Below are positions 16,631-25,606 of a stretch of 64,000 bases of DNA, piece after piece. The translations under genes were made by a program, and so were the position numbers. Each line of letters starts with the position of its first letter. Positions within the stretch are counted from its first letter, which is position 1. This DNA is from an uncultured Lachnospiraceae bacterium (GTDB lineage Bacteria > Bacillota > Clostridia > Lachnospirales > Lachnospiraceae), in assembly GCA_910583605.1 (NCBI GenBank), contig CAJTXN010000006.1, forward strand, positions 62,001-126,000, written 5' to 3'. The notes beneath the pieces were generated by a model that saw only the letters and a list, made by a program, of their open reading frames with translations, was not told the DNA's origin and searched no databases.

Positions 16631-19429
16631 TTGGATAAGTATGAATACAATGTAAAATCAGACCAGATCAGGAAATTATATAGTCATAAGGAATATGAAG
16701 CGGCAGCCAAAATTGCAGATGAGATTGACTGGAGAAAAGTGAAGGATAACTCCATGATATCCAGAGTGGCAGACGTTTATGAAAATAATAAGGAATACAG
16801 CAAGGCAAAAGAAATACTGCTGATCGCCTATGAGCGTTCCCCGCTGGGAAGGCAGCTGGCATACCGGCTGACCATATTATCTCTTCGAACCAGGGATTTT
16901 GTGGAGGCGGATGAATTTTACCAGGACTTTGTGGAAATGTCTCCGATGGATGTGGCACAGTATATTTTGAAATACAGAATTGCCAAAGCCAAGGGAGAAG
17001 ATACGGATATACTGATCAGTATTCTGGAAGCTTATGTGGAAGTGGAAAAGGATGAGAGATGGCAGTATGAACTGGCTAAATTATATCATGATGCAGGGTA
17101 TGAAGATAAGTGTGTATCCATGTGTGATGATATCATTGTGTGGTTTAACGGCGGGAAATATGTGGAAAAAGCCATGAAACTGAAGCAATTGCATAAGAAG
17201 GCCAGCGTTCAGCAGGAGATTACCGTAGAAAAAGAGATTGAAAAAACACCTGTTATAGCCGTAGTTCCGGAAGAAACGAAACAGCCGGTCAGCGATAATA
17301 CATTACAGAATATTATTTTAAAAGGAAATATACGTGAGAAGGAAAGGTCTGTAGAAGGCATAACCGGAATTCTCAAAGGACTGGATAACCTGATGAAAGA
17401 AACTGAAGAGCAGGAGGAAGTGAAACAGCAGGCGGAAGCTGTGATGAAACCGGAACCGGTAATTCAGAATTTATCCGTTCAGGAAAAAATCGATGCCGCA
17501 TTGGCAGATGATACGGATGCAACTGCGGTTAATGACGCATTAGAGGCAATCAAAGCGGCAGAAAAAGCTGCATATGAGGCACAGAAAGCGGCAGAAGTGG
17601 CAAAACGGCTGGCCAGGGAAGCACAGTTAAAGGCTCAGGCAGCAGAAAAGGCAGCCATGCATGAGGATATATCAGATTCGGATATGGATGATGACGATGA
17701 AGAAGATGAGAATGATATCTATACCGGACTGTCAGGAGAAGAAATCAGCCGGCAGATGGAAGAAGAGGATATATTAAAAGGCGATGTGGAGATTCCACCA
17801 AAAGATGTCATTGAAATATTTGAATTTGATGAGAAAAAAGACGGAAAATGCAGCCATATCGGCGAAGAACTTACCAAAACGGCGGAAATTGATATTGATG
17901 AAATTAATTTTCAAATAGAAAAAACGGAAAATAATATTTATGATACGGCCAATATTCAGGCGGCATTGGCAGTCAGCATGGAAAAAATCATGGATATGGA
18001 ATCTTCGAATGCAGAAGAAGCCAGAAATCCGTTTGAGCCGAATACGGAGGAAGCAGAAGTACCGCAGGAAGAAGAATTGCAGCCAGAGGAGTCCGAAACG
18101 GAAAAAGCAGAAAGTGCCGACGGATCAGAGGTATTGCAAGCGGTTGAATCTGCTGTGGAACAGGCACCGGTAGAAGAAGTTACCGAATCCGCCGTATCAG
18201 AGGAAACAGAAATTCCGAAATCCGGTAAAACGGAATCCGTGTCAGGAGATATTAATCTGGAGCGGACAAAAGTTATAGACAGGGAAGCCATTAGCCGGGT
18301 GCTGGCAAGACAGAAGGAGTTTTTCTCCAAGGTATCCATGGAAGAAGATATCGATCTGGATGAACCGATGGAAATAAACGAACAGATTGAAGGCCAGATG
18401 ACCATTGAAGAAGTATTGACAGAGTATGAGCGCCGGAAAGAAGAAACCATGAATACGGCTAAAATGGCGGAAGCCATTGAAGCTGTGAAGGCGGAGATGG
18501 CAGCCGAGGAACAGGAAGTATTAAATCAGAAGCAGGCGGAACCAGTCGTTCACATTGAAGTGAAACAGGAGACGGAAATGGTACAAAAGGCAGAAGAACC
18601 GGCTGTTCCAGAGAAAGCAACAGAGACTGCCGTTCCTGGGAAAGCAAATGATATTGATCTGCATGCATTATCCATGCATAAGATTCCGGAAATATTTAAA
18701 AACATGTTCGGAGATTTTCTTACATTTGAAGGCATGGAAGAAAAGATTGCGGATACATTGAATAATCTTATCAATAATTTTGTGATGGACGGAACCTCTA
18801 AAACAAATAATGTGATAATAACCGGAAGCGCAAAAGTCGGAAAGACCGCTTTGGGTCTGAGTATCATCAAAGCAGCCAACAGGGGAAGAAAGAGAAAGCG
18901 CAGAAAAGTTGCCAAGGTGAAAGCCACGGCTTTAAATAAACGGGGTGTATCTACAGCAATGATGCAGATCCTTGGAACCGATCTGATCATTGAGCAGGCA
19001 GGAAATCTGATGCCGAATACCCTGATCGATCTGATGACCGTAATGAAATCTTATACGGAAGAAATGCTGATCATTCTGGAGGATGATAAGGCAGCCATAG
19101 ACAGAATGTTGGATAATATGCCTGATCTGAAAGATCTGTTCAATAACCGTGTGGATATCATGGAATTTGAGATCAATGATCTGGTAAAGGTTGCAAAGGC
19201 ATATGCGGAACGGGAACATTATACTATAGATGATATAGGTATCCTGGCGCTGTATGCAAAAATTGACGATATCAGCGGAAGAAACCAGGGAATGACATTT
19301 GAAGAAGTGGAAGAAGTGATTGATGATGCCATTGATCATGCCAATCGGTTTACCATAGGAAAAATCATCGGAAAATTGAAAAAGAATAAATTAGGAATGG
19401 GAGTTCTGACTGAAGAAGATTTCTTATAA
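16631..19429 (+). CDS. TPR protein with Ala-rich coil and C-terminal AAA-like domain
   Basis: A 932-residue soluble protein of unknown function. Residues 1-200 are helical repeats of TPR type. The middle (about 200-650) is low-complexity: an Ala/Lys/Glu-rich helix near 300-345, then strongly acidic linkers. The C-terminal 250 residues resemble an AAA ATPase of the SpoVK/CbxX sort, with a P-loop-like GSAKVGKT, a Walker-B-like MLIILEDD and a downstream FNNR arginine-finger-like site. The start is probably TTG 16631, with GAGGTG four bases upstream; ATG 16619, four codons upstream, is the alternative but has no good site. The gene is monocistronic between its own promoter and a strong terminator. 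I believe relatives occur in Lachnospiraceae, from memory only. Confidence 0.75.
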   Translation: MDKYEYNVKSDQIRKLYSHKEYEAAAKIADEIDWRKVKDNSMISRVADVYENNKEYSKAKEILLIAYERSPLGRQLAYRLTILSLRTRDFVEADEFYQDFVEMSPMDVAQYILKYRIAKAKGEDTDILISILEAYVEVEKDERWQYELAKLYHDAGYEDKCVSMCDDIIVWFNGGKYVEKAMKLKQLHKKASVQQEITVEKEIEKTPVIAVVPEETKQPVSDNTLQNIILKGNIREKERSVEGITGILKGLDNLMKETEEQEEVKQQAEAVMKPEPVIQNLSVQEKIDAALADDTDATAVNDALEAIKAAEKAAYEAQKAAEVAKRLAREAQLKAQAAEKAAMHEDISDSDMDDDDEEDENDIYTGLSGEEISRQMEEEDILKGDVEIPPKDVIEIFEFDEKKDGKCSHIGEELTKTAEIDIDEINFQIEKTENNIYDTANIQAALAVSMEKIMDMESSNAEEARNPFEPNTEEAEVPQEEELQPEESETEKAESADGSEVLQAVESAVEQAPVEEVTESAVSEETEIPKSGKTESVSGDINLERTKVIDREAISRVLARQKEFFSKVSMEEDIDLDEPMEINEQIEGQMTIEEVLTEYERRKEETMNTAKMAEAIEAVKAEMAAEEQEVLNQKQAEPVVHIEVKQETEMVQKAEEPAVPEKATETAVPGKANDIDLHALSMHKIPEIFKNMFGDFLTFEGMEEKIADTLNNLINNFVMDGTSKTNNVIITGSAKVGKTALGLSIIKAANRGRKRKRRKVAKVKATALNKRGVSTAMMQILGTDLIIEQAGNLMPNTLIDLMTVMKSYTEEMLIILEDDKAAIDRMLDNMPDLKDLFNNRVDIMEFEINDLVKVAKAYAEREHYTIDDIGILALYAKIDDISGRNQGMTFEEVEEVIDDAIDHANRFTIGKIIGKLKKNKLGMGVLTEEDFL

Positions 19430-19464
19430 TCCTGTCAGACAGCCGGAATAATACAATAAATGGA

Positions 19465-19520
19465 AATCATGTTATAAAAAATCCTTGATTTTATGGATAT
19501 TTTTATAACATGATTTTTTT
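19465..19520 (+). terminator. Strong intrinsic terminator
   Basis: AATCATGTTATAAAAA (19465-19480) pairs with TTTTTATAACATGATT (19500-19515), followed by a T-run to 19520. It ends the TPR/AAA-like transcript. Confidence 0.9.
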
Positions 19521-19626
19521 CATACACAGAATATGACAATTGTAACTTGTGTTTATAGGAGGTATTTAATAGAATAATATCATAAACAGAAACAACAATC
19601 GTTATATATGGAAGGTAGGTAGCTTT

Positions 19627-20310
19627 ATGAAAGTAAAAAAATCGAATCTGATATGGGGCTTTATCTTTATCTTGGCGGGAATTCTATATATTTTAAATGA
19701 ATTTTTCGGATTGCCGTTTGATATCTGGGATTTATGGCCGTTGCTGATCATTCTGCCAAGTATTAACAGTATGCTGAAAAAAGGACCAAGGGTTGGAAAC
19801 ATCATTTTTTTCTTTTTGGGACTGGCGATTTTGCTGGATTCCATGAATATAGTGAATGACAGAATACTGGATAAATTATTTATACCAATCTGTCTGATCG
19901 TTATTGGAATCGCATTTATATTCAGGGACAGAATATTTGACAAAAGTGAACCCAAAAATGTAGGCGGAGGTTTTTTTAATCAGGGTGACGGAGACAGTTA
20001 TACCTCTATCTTCAGTGCTAACAAGGTAAATCTTCCCCATGATGTATTTAACGGAGCAGAGATTACGGCTATCTTTGGAGCAGTGGAATTGAACATGAGA
20101 GATGCCGTAATTACAAATGATGCAGTTATTAATTGTACGACAATTTTTGGAGGAGCTGATATCCTTGTACCTGCCGGAGTGAACATTAAAGTTTCCGGTT
20201 TACCGATTTTTGGTGGTGTGAAAGACAAATCCATAAAGTATGAAAATGAAAATGCTCCGACGCTTTATATAAATGCAACCTGTATGTTTGGAGGTGTGAC
20301 GGTGAAATGA
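19627..20310 (+). CDS. LiaF-like membrane protein
   Basis: A 227-residue protein with four short hydrophobic segments in the first 100 residues and a C-terminal beta-rich domain with repeated IFGA/IFGG turns (about 130-227), the arrangement of LiaF-type proteins (cell-wall stress sensors that restrain LiaRS in Bacillus). No histidine kinase or response regulator is adjacent, so LiaRS control is not shown. The stop overlaps the next gene's ATG by four bases (ATGA), so the two are co-translated and probably work together at the membrane. Confidence 0.75.
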   Translation: MKVKKSNLIWGFIFILAGILYILNEFFGLPFDIWDLWPLLIILPSINSMLKKGPRVGNIIFFFLGLAILLDSMNIVNDRILDKLFIPICLIVIGIAFIFRDRIFDKSEPKNVGGGFFNQGDGDSYTSIFSANKVNLPHDVFNGAEITAIFGAVELNMRDAVITNDAVINCTTIFGGADILVPAGVNIKVSGLPIFGGVKDKSIKYENENAPTLYINATCMFGGVTVK

Positions 20311-21077
20311 CATCATTTGAGAAAATAGTAAAATATATAGCAACTGCGTTTGCAGCGTTGCTGGCAGTAGGAATCGTTGTAGGTATTTTGCAGGGAATTC
20401 TGATTTTAATAGGAATAATCAGCGGCAGTTATGGAAAGACCATTGATACCAGTCAGTCATTTGAAGCAAAGCAGGTTCGAAACATCCGGATAGAATCTTC
20501 TGTAGGAGATATAAGGGTATTTGAGACCGACGGAGATGAGATTCTGATTGAAGCGAAAAAAGTTACGGAAAGATTTACCTGTGAACTTGGTGAAAATAAT
20601 ACAATTGAAATCCGAAATAAGAATACCAGAACTTTTATATTTAACTTGTTTCGGCATAGCCCTTCCATATATATATATATTCCAAAAGATGTGAAACTGG
20701 ATGTTGTAAATATGGAATTAGGAGTGGGTGATCTGAGGATGGAACATCTGACGGCATCGGAACTGAATGTTGACAACGGAGTGGGAGATATCCGGTTAAC
20801 CGGCTGCGAAATTTTTTCTACAGAATTTGATCTGGGAATCGGTGACATACGGATGGAAGACTGCAGAATGGGAGATATAGAAGCCGAAAGCGGAATCGGA
20901 GATATCAGACTGGAATTGAACGGTGATATCGACGATTATGAGATTGAAATTGATAATGGCATTGGTGATAATGAGATTAACGGTAAGAGCAGAAAAAATT
21001 ATGAGGCAGGAAAACCGAAATACGAAATCAGCTGTGACAGCGGCATTGGGGATGTAAAAATAAATATCAGGAAATAA
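20307..21077 (+). CDS. Membrane-anchored DUF4097-type beta-solenoid protein
   Basis: A 256-residue protein with one N-terminal membrane helix (about 10-40) and an outer domain built from short beta turns. The motif x-G-[IV]-G-D-x-[RK] recurs seven times at intervals of about 15-25 residues (VGDIR, VGDLR, VGDIR, IGDIR, IGDIR, IGDNE, IGDVK), the hallmark of the DUF4097 adhesin-like solenoid. It overlaps the LiaF-like gene by four bases. Proteins of this class often accompany LiaF-type or anti-sigma systems at the cell envelope; function here is unknown. Confidence 0.75.
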   Translation: MTSFEKIVKYIATAFAALLAVGIVVGILQGILILIGIISGSYGKTIDTSQSFEAKQVRNIRIESSVGDIRVFETDGDEILIEAKKVTERFTCELGENNTIEIRNKNTRTFIFNLFRHSPSIYIYIPKDVKLDVVNMELGVGDLRMEHLTASELNVDNGVGDIRLTGCEIFSTEFDLGIGDIRMEDCRMGDIEAESGIGDIRLELNGDIDDYEIEIDNGIGDNEINGKSRKNYEAGKPKYEISCDSGIGDVKINIRK

Positions 21078-21085
21078 CATTTTAC

Positions 21086-21122
21086 AAGAAGTTTTGACAC
21101 AATTGTTGAAACTTCTTTTTTT
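21086..21122 (+). terminator. Intrinsic terminator after the LiaF-like operon
   Basis: AAGAAGTTT (21086-21094) pairs with AAACTTCTT (21109-21117), followed by T to 21122. It overlaps the -35 box of the transketolase promoter. Confidence 0.8.
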
Positions 21123-21134
21123 CTATGTTATAGT
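21106..21134 (+). promoter_or_regulatory. Promoter of the transketolase genes
   Basis: TTGAAA (21106-21111), 17-base spacer, TATAGT (21129-21134). The -35 box lies inside the preceding terminator stem, so the two signals share sequence. Confidence 0.7.
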
Positions 21135-21174
21135 AGGACTTTGCAAGGAATATTAGACTAAGACGGAGGTAATC

Positions 21175-22005
21175 ATGGAAGTATCAGAACTTAAGCAAAT
21201 TGCAAATGAAGTAAGAAAAGGCATTATAACGGCTGTGCACAGTGCAAAGTCAGGACATCCGGGCGGTTCGTTATCGGCGGCAGATATCATGACTTATTTA
21301 TATTTTGAAGAGATGAATGTAGACCCTGAGGAACCGAAGAAGGCAGACAGGGATAGATTCGTATTATCCAAAGGGCATGTGGCGCCTGCTCTCTATTCCA
21401 CACTTGCACAGAGAGGCTTTTTTCCGAAAGAGGATCTTGTGCAATTGAGAAAGACCGGTTCTTATCTCCAGGGACATCCTGATATGAAGGGCACAGCTGG
21501 TGTGGATATGTCCAGCGGTTCATTGGGACAGGGTATTTCGGTAGCGGTCGGAATGGCGCTTTCAGCCGGGTTATCCGGTGAATCTTACCGAGTGTATACT
21601 TTGCTGGGAGACGGTGAGATTCAGGAGGGACAGGTCTGGGAAGCAGCGATGTTTGCAGGGTTCCGCAAACTGGACAACCTGGTGGTTATTGTTGATAACA
21701 ATAATCTTCAGATAGACGGTCCTGTGGATGAAGTATGTTCTCCTTATCCGATTGATGAAAAGTTTAAAGCATTTAACTTCCATGTTATAAATGTAGATGC
21801 GCATGATTTTACCGAACTGGCCAGGGCATTTGAAGAGGCAAGGAATACCAAAGGACAGCCAACGGCAATCATAGCGAAAAGTATAAAGGGCAAGGGTGTG
21901 TCTTTCATGGAAAATAATGTGAAATGGCATGGCAGCGCTCCGAACGATGAAGAATTTAAAATTGCAATGGCAGATTTGGAAAAAATTGGTGAAAGCCTTA
22001 AGTAG
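21175..22005 (+). CDS. Transketolase, N-terminal subunit
   Basis: The thiamine-diphosphate-binding half of a split transketolase (276 residues), which moves two-carbon units between sugar phosphates in the non-oxidative pentose phosphate pathway. It shows HPGGSLS near the N-terminus and the ThDP motif GDGEIQEGQ...NNN at about 142-176. The C-terminal half is the next gene, 22 bases away. Splitting into two polypeptides is common in Clostridia and archaea. CGGAGGT precedes the ATG. Confidence 0.93.
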   Translation: MEVSELKQIANEVRKGIITAVHSAKSGHPGGSLSAADIMTYLYFEEMNVDPEEPKKADRDRFVLSKGHVAPALYSTLAQRGFFPKEDLVQLRKTGSYLQGHPDMKGTAGVDMSSGSLGQGISVAVGMALSAGLSGESYRVYTLLGDGEIQEGQVWEAAMFAGFRKLDNLVVIVDNNNLQIDGPVDEVCSPYPIDEKFKAFNFHVINVDAHDFTELARAFEEARNTKGQPTAIIAKSIKGKGVSFMENNVKWHGSAPNDEEFKIAMADLEKIGESLK

Positions 22006-22027
22006 AATGTAGAAATGAGGTTAGATT

Positions 22028-22966
22028 ATGTCAGAAGAAATAAAGAAAGCAACAAGAGAAGGCTATGGAGACGGCCTTGTTGAAATAGGAAAAGAATTTG
22101 ATAATCTTGTGGTTTTGGATGCAGACCTTGCAGAAGCTACAAAGACCTGTGTATTTAAAAAGGAATTTCCTGAGCGTCATATTGACTGCGGAATTGCGGA
22201 ATGTAATATGATGGGTGTAGCTGCGGGGCTTGCCGCTACCGGAAAAGTACCGTTTGCCAGCTCCTTTGCAATGTTTTCGGCAGGCCGGGCTTTTGAACAG
22301 GTTCGCAATTCCATCGGATATCCTCATCTGAATGTAAAGATAGGAGCCACCCATGCCGGAATATCGGTGGGGGAAGACGGAGCCACCCATCAGTGCAATG
22401 AAGATATTGCCCTGATGAGAACCATTCCGGGAATGGTAATCTTAAATCCTTCCGATTATATTGAGGCAAAGGCTGCGGTACGGGCGGCTTATGAATATGA
22501 CGGTCCATGTTACTTAAGATTCGGCAGGCTGGCAGTACCGGTTATCAATGACAATGCTGATTACAGATTTGGAATTGGAAAGGGAGTTACCCTGCGGGAA
22601 GGAAAAGACGTAACGATTATTGCTACCGGACTTACGGTATCCGGTGCACTAGAGGCGGCAGTCCGGTTAGCGGCAGACGGAATTGAGGCTAAGATAATCA
22701 ATATGCATACGATTAAGCCTTTGGATGAAGAACTGGTAATCGCTGCGGCAAAGGAAACCGGGAAAATCGTAACGGTAGAGGAGCATTCGGTCATCGGCGG
22801 TCTGGGAAGCGCAGTTTGTGATGTTTTAAGTGAGAATTATCCGACTCCGGTTAAGAAACTGGGAGTTTATGACAGATACGGAGAATCCGGCCCGGCAGTG
22901 GAACTGGTTAAGAAATACGGACTGGATGCAGATGGTATTTATGAAGCGGTAAAGAAGTTTGTATAA
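22028..22966 (+). CDS. Transketolase, C-terminal subunit
   Basis: The partner half (312 residues), carrying the pyrimidine-binding and C-terminal domains. Features are FPERHIDCGIAECNMMGVAAG (the Glu that activates the cofactor lies in IAECNM), a GATHAGISVGEDGATHQ loop and a C-terminal domain with EEHSVIGGLGSAV. Together with the previous gene it makes a full transketolase. A terminator shared with the convergent sigma-like gene follows. Confidence 0.93.
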   Translation: MSEEIKKATREGYGDGLVEIGKEFDNLVVLDADLAEATKTCVFKKEFPERHIDCGIAECNMMGVAAGLAATGKVPFASSFAMFSAGRAFEQVRNSIGYPHLNVKIGATHAGISVGEDGATHQCNEDIALMRTIPGMVILNPSDYIEAKAAVRAAYEYDGPCYLRFGRLAVPVINDNADYRFGIGKGVTLREGKDVTIIATGLTVSGALEAAVRLAADGIEAKIINMHTIKPLDEELVIAAAKETGKIVTVEEHSVIGGLGSAVCDVLSENYPTPVKKLGVYDRYGESGPAVELVKKYGLDADGIYEAVKKFV

Positions 22967-22981
22967 TTTGTTTTAAATATA

Positions 22982-23024
22982 AAAAGACCGGAATGGTAAG
23001 AAATATTTACTGTTCCGGTCTTTT
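22982..23024. terminator. Bidirectional terminator
   Basis: AAAAGACCGGAA (22982-22993) pairs with TTCCGGTCTTTT (23013-23024). A/T tracts on both sides let it serve the transketolase genes (+) and the sigma-like gene (-). Confidence 0.85.
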
Positions 23025-23028
23025 ATGT

Positions 23029-23898
23029 TTAAGATTCACTGGAATCTGCAATATCGGCATTTAATGCATCCAAAGACATCTTCATGATACGTTCTGCTTC
23101 TTCTTCCGAAATGGACAGATATTTTGCAAGTTCCGGAAGTGTGGGGGTGCGTCCCAGGTCCCGGCTTAATTCCACGGAAGCCTTGTCCATCCGGTTTGCA
23201 TTGTCTGCCAGATGATTTCCCAGACGGCTGGAAATATTCTGTTCATGAATGGCATCGCTCATGGCACAGGAGATACATTGCAGCAGATAGTCATGAAATT
23301 CCAATAAATCAATAGTACCGGAAGAATTGGAAAAATAGGTTGATACGCCTTCTATCAGTCCGAGGTTGCCTTCCTGTATCAGGTCGCCGGTGGTCACCCC
23401 TTTGTTTTTAAAATCTTCCAGTACGGAAAGTACAAGATGGAGATTACCTTCGATAAGCTTATTGACCGTATGGCTTGCATTATTTTCCGATACGGAATCA
23501 TAAAGTAACTTTAATAATTCTAATTCCTCGGATTCCTTCAGCCGGGTAACGGAGTCTGCTTCTGCCAGATACATATTTACAAATTTCTGCTCTTCTTCAT
23601 TTTCTAAAGGCGCCGCTTCAGAAGTTTTATCAGCCGGTTGCTCATCTTCCTGAATATTCCCTTTAAATTTTGTGTTATGGGGAATATAATCCTGTATTGT
23701 TATTTTATTTTCCAGTAAATAATCATAAATATATTGATACATGGATTCATCTTCAATAATGCCGCTAAATGTCCGGTGTATTTCATCAAGGCTTACAATA
23801 CCGTTGTTAATATTTGAGGTTTCCACAAGAAACGCCAGGGCTTCATGAAATTGAAGCTGTCTGTCTTTATCGTTTTTGTCTGAATTGGTGCTGCCCAT
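23029..23898 (-). CDS. Sigma-70-like protein without region 4
   Basis: A 289-residue protein related to the housekeeping sigma factor but incomplete. An N-terminal part resembles region 1.1 (IHRTFSG...LLENKITIQDYI). Region 2.1-2.2 is recognisable (EGNLHLVLSVLEDFKNKGVTTGDLIQEGNLGLIEG). The part that should contain the aromatic -10-melting residues is diverged (YFSNSSGTIDLLEFHDYL), and a region-3-like helix pair follows (VELSRDLGRTPTLPELAKYL). It then ends after about 20 residues with no region 4. The 60 bases to the next gene cannot encode it, so this is not a frameshift. It could bind core RNA polymerase without -35 recognition, or regulate it. AAAGGAGG precedes the start. Confidence 0.75.
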   Translation of the reverse strand: MGSTNSDKNDKDRQLQFHEALAFLVETSNINNGIVSLDEIHRTFSGIIEDESMYQYIYDYLLENKITIQDYIPHNTKFKGNIQEDEQPADKTSEAAPLENEEEQKFVNMYLAEADSVTRLKESEELELLKLLYDSVSENNASHTVNKLIEGNLHLVLSVLEDFKNKGVTTGDLIQEGNLGLIEGVSTYFSNSSGTIDLLEFHDYLLQCISCAMSDAIHEQNISSRLGNHLADNANRMDKASVELSRDLGRTPTLPELAKYLSISEEEAERIMKMSLDALNADIADSSES

Positions 23899-24000
23899 AA
23901 ATCGTTCCTCCTTTTTATTGTTATTGCTATATTGTAGCCTATTTGTTAAAATATAGCAAGGAAGGTTTGTTTTAAAATTTATATGAATGGAGATGCGCTT

Positions 24001-25473
24001 ATGGGAAAAAAACTGGCATTATTACTATCAGTGATATTGGTTGCCGTATCATTATCGGCATGCAGCGGGAGTAAAGGGAAAAATACAGAAACCGACGGGG
24101 AATCCAATATATCAGAGGATGAAAAAATCTTTAATGAATTGTTTAATCTGGAAAATAAAGTCACGGTCAGGATTGATATTTCAGACAAGGAATTAGAGAA
24201 GATTCAGAAGGATTTTGATAAGTATGACAGCATGGGGAATAAATCACCTATTTACAGAATTGCAGATAAGGTTACGATTACGATTGGTGATGAATCTTAT
24301 GAGATAGAAGAGGTGGGAATCCGGATTAAAGGCAATACCACCAGAGAATCGGTCTGGGACAGAAGAAGCGGCAATTTAAATCTGACACACTACAGACTCA
24401 GTTTTAATGAGACTTTTGATGATGAAGCCTATTATGGTGAGGAAGCAAAAATATGGGCCAGTGAGGAAGAACGTCAGGCAAGAAAGGATAGACGGTTTGC
24501 TACATTGAAGTCCCTGGAACTGAAATGGAACGGTAATTATGACAATACATATGTAAGGGAATATTATGCTTTTACCATGTTCCGGGAGAACGGTATACCG
24601 GCAGCACATACAGGGCTCAGCCAGATTATCGTGCAGGACAAAAATTATGGTGTTTACAGTATATATGAACCCATTGATAATATTTTTATAAAGAAGAATC
24701 TGCCTGAGGAGGACTGGGACGGCGATTTGTATAAATGCGGCTGGACATTTTCACCTGCCAATTATACCAATCGTGTGACATATGGAATTGAGGATGAAGA
24801 TGCCCGAGAAATTTTTAATCATGATCTGAAGACGAATAAGTCTCATTCGGAGCATGAAACTCTGAAGCACCTGTTAGAGGTTCTGAACAGTACGGATGTA
24901 TCAAAAGAGAATTTTGAGAGTGTAGTGGATACGGAACGGCTGGCAAAGTTTTTTGCAATAAGTTATTTTACGGGAAATCCCGATGATATGAGAAATAATT
25001 ATAATAATCATTATGTTTATTTTCTGAAGAGTTCGGGAAAGGCAATTTTTATTCCGTATGATTATGACCGCTGTCTGGGTATTACTTACCACTGGAATCC
25101 GGAAGGTTCCGGCATGACGGCTGTATCGCCGTTTTCAGAGAGAGCGGAAGGAAACCGTTCGAACCAGTCGAATCCGCTGATATGCAATTCTATCTTTGAG
25201 GGAGAATTTCTGTATGAGCAGTATAAAGCAGAGCTGGAAAAACTGGCAGGCAGCAAATGGCTGAAAGAGGATACTTTTAATACATACTATGAAATTGCGA
25301 AGGCAAATTATGAGGCGGTGTGCCGTCCGGATTATGATTTTGCCAATGCAGATGAAGAGCGGTTTTATTTCAGTCTGGACGGAAGGTTTACCAGCGGGGA
25401 TGAGGATAATATGTCAGCCGCCGAATATTTTGAGCGGATTCTGGATACATATAATAAAGCCATAGGCAGATAA
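24001..25473 (+). CDS. CotH-like kinase-fold lipoprotein
   Basis: A 490-residue lipoprotein: signal peptide with lipobox LSAC (Cys21), a short polar linker, then a CotH domain. Visible blocks are VGIRIKGN, the KWNGNYDNTYVREYYA segment, YGVYSIYEPID, the NPDDMRNNYNN motif and FIPYDYDRCLG. In Bacillus, CotH is an atypical kinase that phosphorylates spore-coat proteins; surface and lipoprotein members are common in gut Clostridia and their targets are not known. ATG 24001 is chosen because GGAGAT is six bases upstream. A close paralogue lies at 56261-58312. It stands alone, divergent from the sigma-like gene. Confidence 0.85.
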   Translation: MGKKLALLLSVILVAVSLSACSGSKGKNTETDGESNISEDEKIFNELFNLENKVTVRIDISDKELEKIQKDFDKYDSMGNKSPIYRIADKVTITIGDESYEIEEVGIRIKGNTTRESVWDRRSGNLNLTHYRLSFNETFDDEAYYGEEAKIWASEEERQARKDRRFATLKSLELKWNGNYDNTYVREYYAFTMFRENGIPAAHTGLSQIIVQDKNYGVYSIYEPIDNIFIKKNLPEEDWDGDLYKCGWTFSPANYTNRVTYGIEDEDAREIFNHDLKTNKSHSEHETLKHLLEVLNSTDVSKENFESVVDTERLAKFFAISYFTGNPDDMRNNYNNHYVYFLKSSGKAIFIPYDYDRCLGITYHWNPEGSGMTAVSPFSERAEGNRSNQSNPLICNSIFEGEFLYEQYKAELEKLAGSKWLKEDTFNTYYEIAKANYEAVCRPDYDFANADEERFYFSLDGRFTSGDEDNMSAAEYFERILDTYNKAIGR

Positions 25474-25490
25474 ATTGCGGCAATTGTTAA

Positions 25491-25536
25491 AAAAACCGGC
25501 AGGGTGTTCTATATACTAAACATCCTGTCGGTTTTT
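25491..25536. terminator. Bidirectional terminator
   Basis: AAAAACCGGCAGG (25491-25503) pairs with CCTGTCGGTTTTT (25524-25536) with one G-U pair. It lies between the convergent CotH-like and PlsC genes. Confidence 0.85.
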
Positions 25537-25606
25537 ACTTTATAATATGCGGTTCTCAATCGCCTGATTTGTTTATATTTGAAAGAAATTTGGATTGCCT
25601 GAACCG

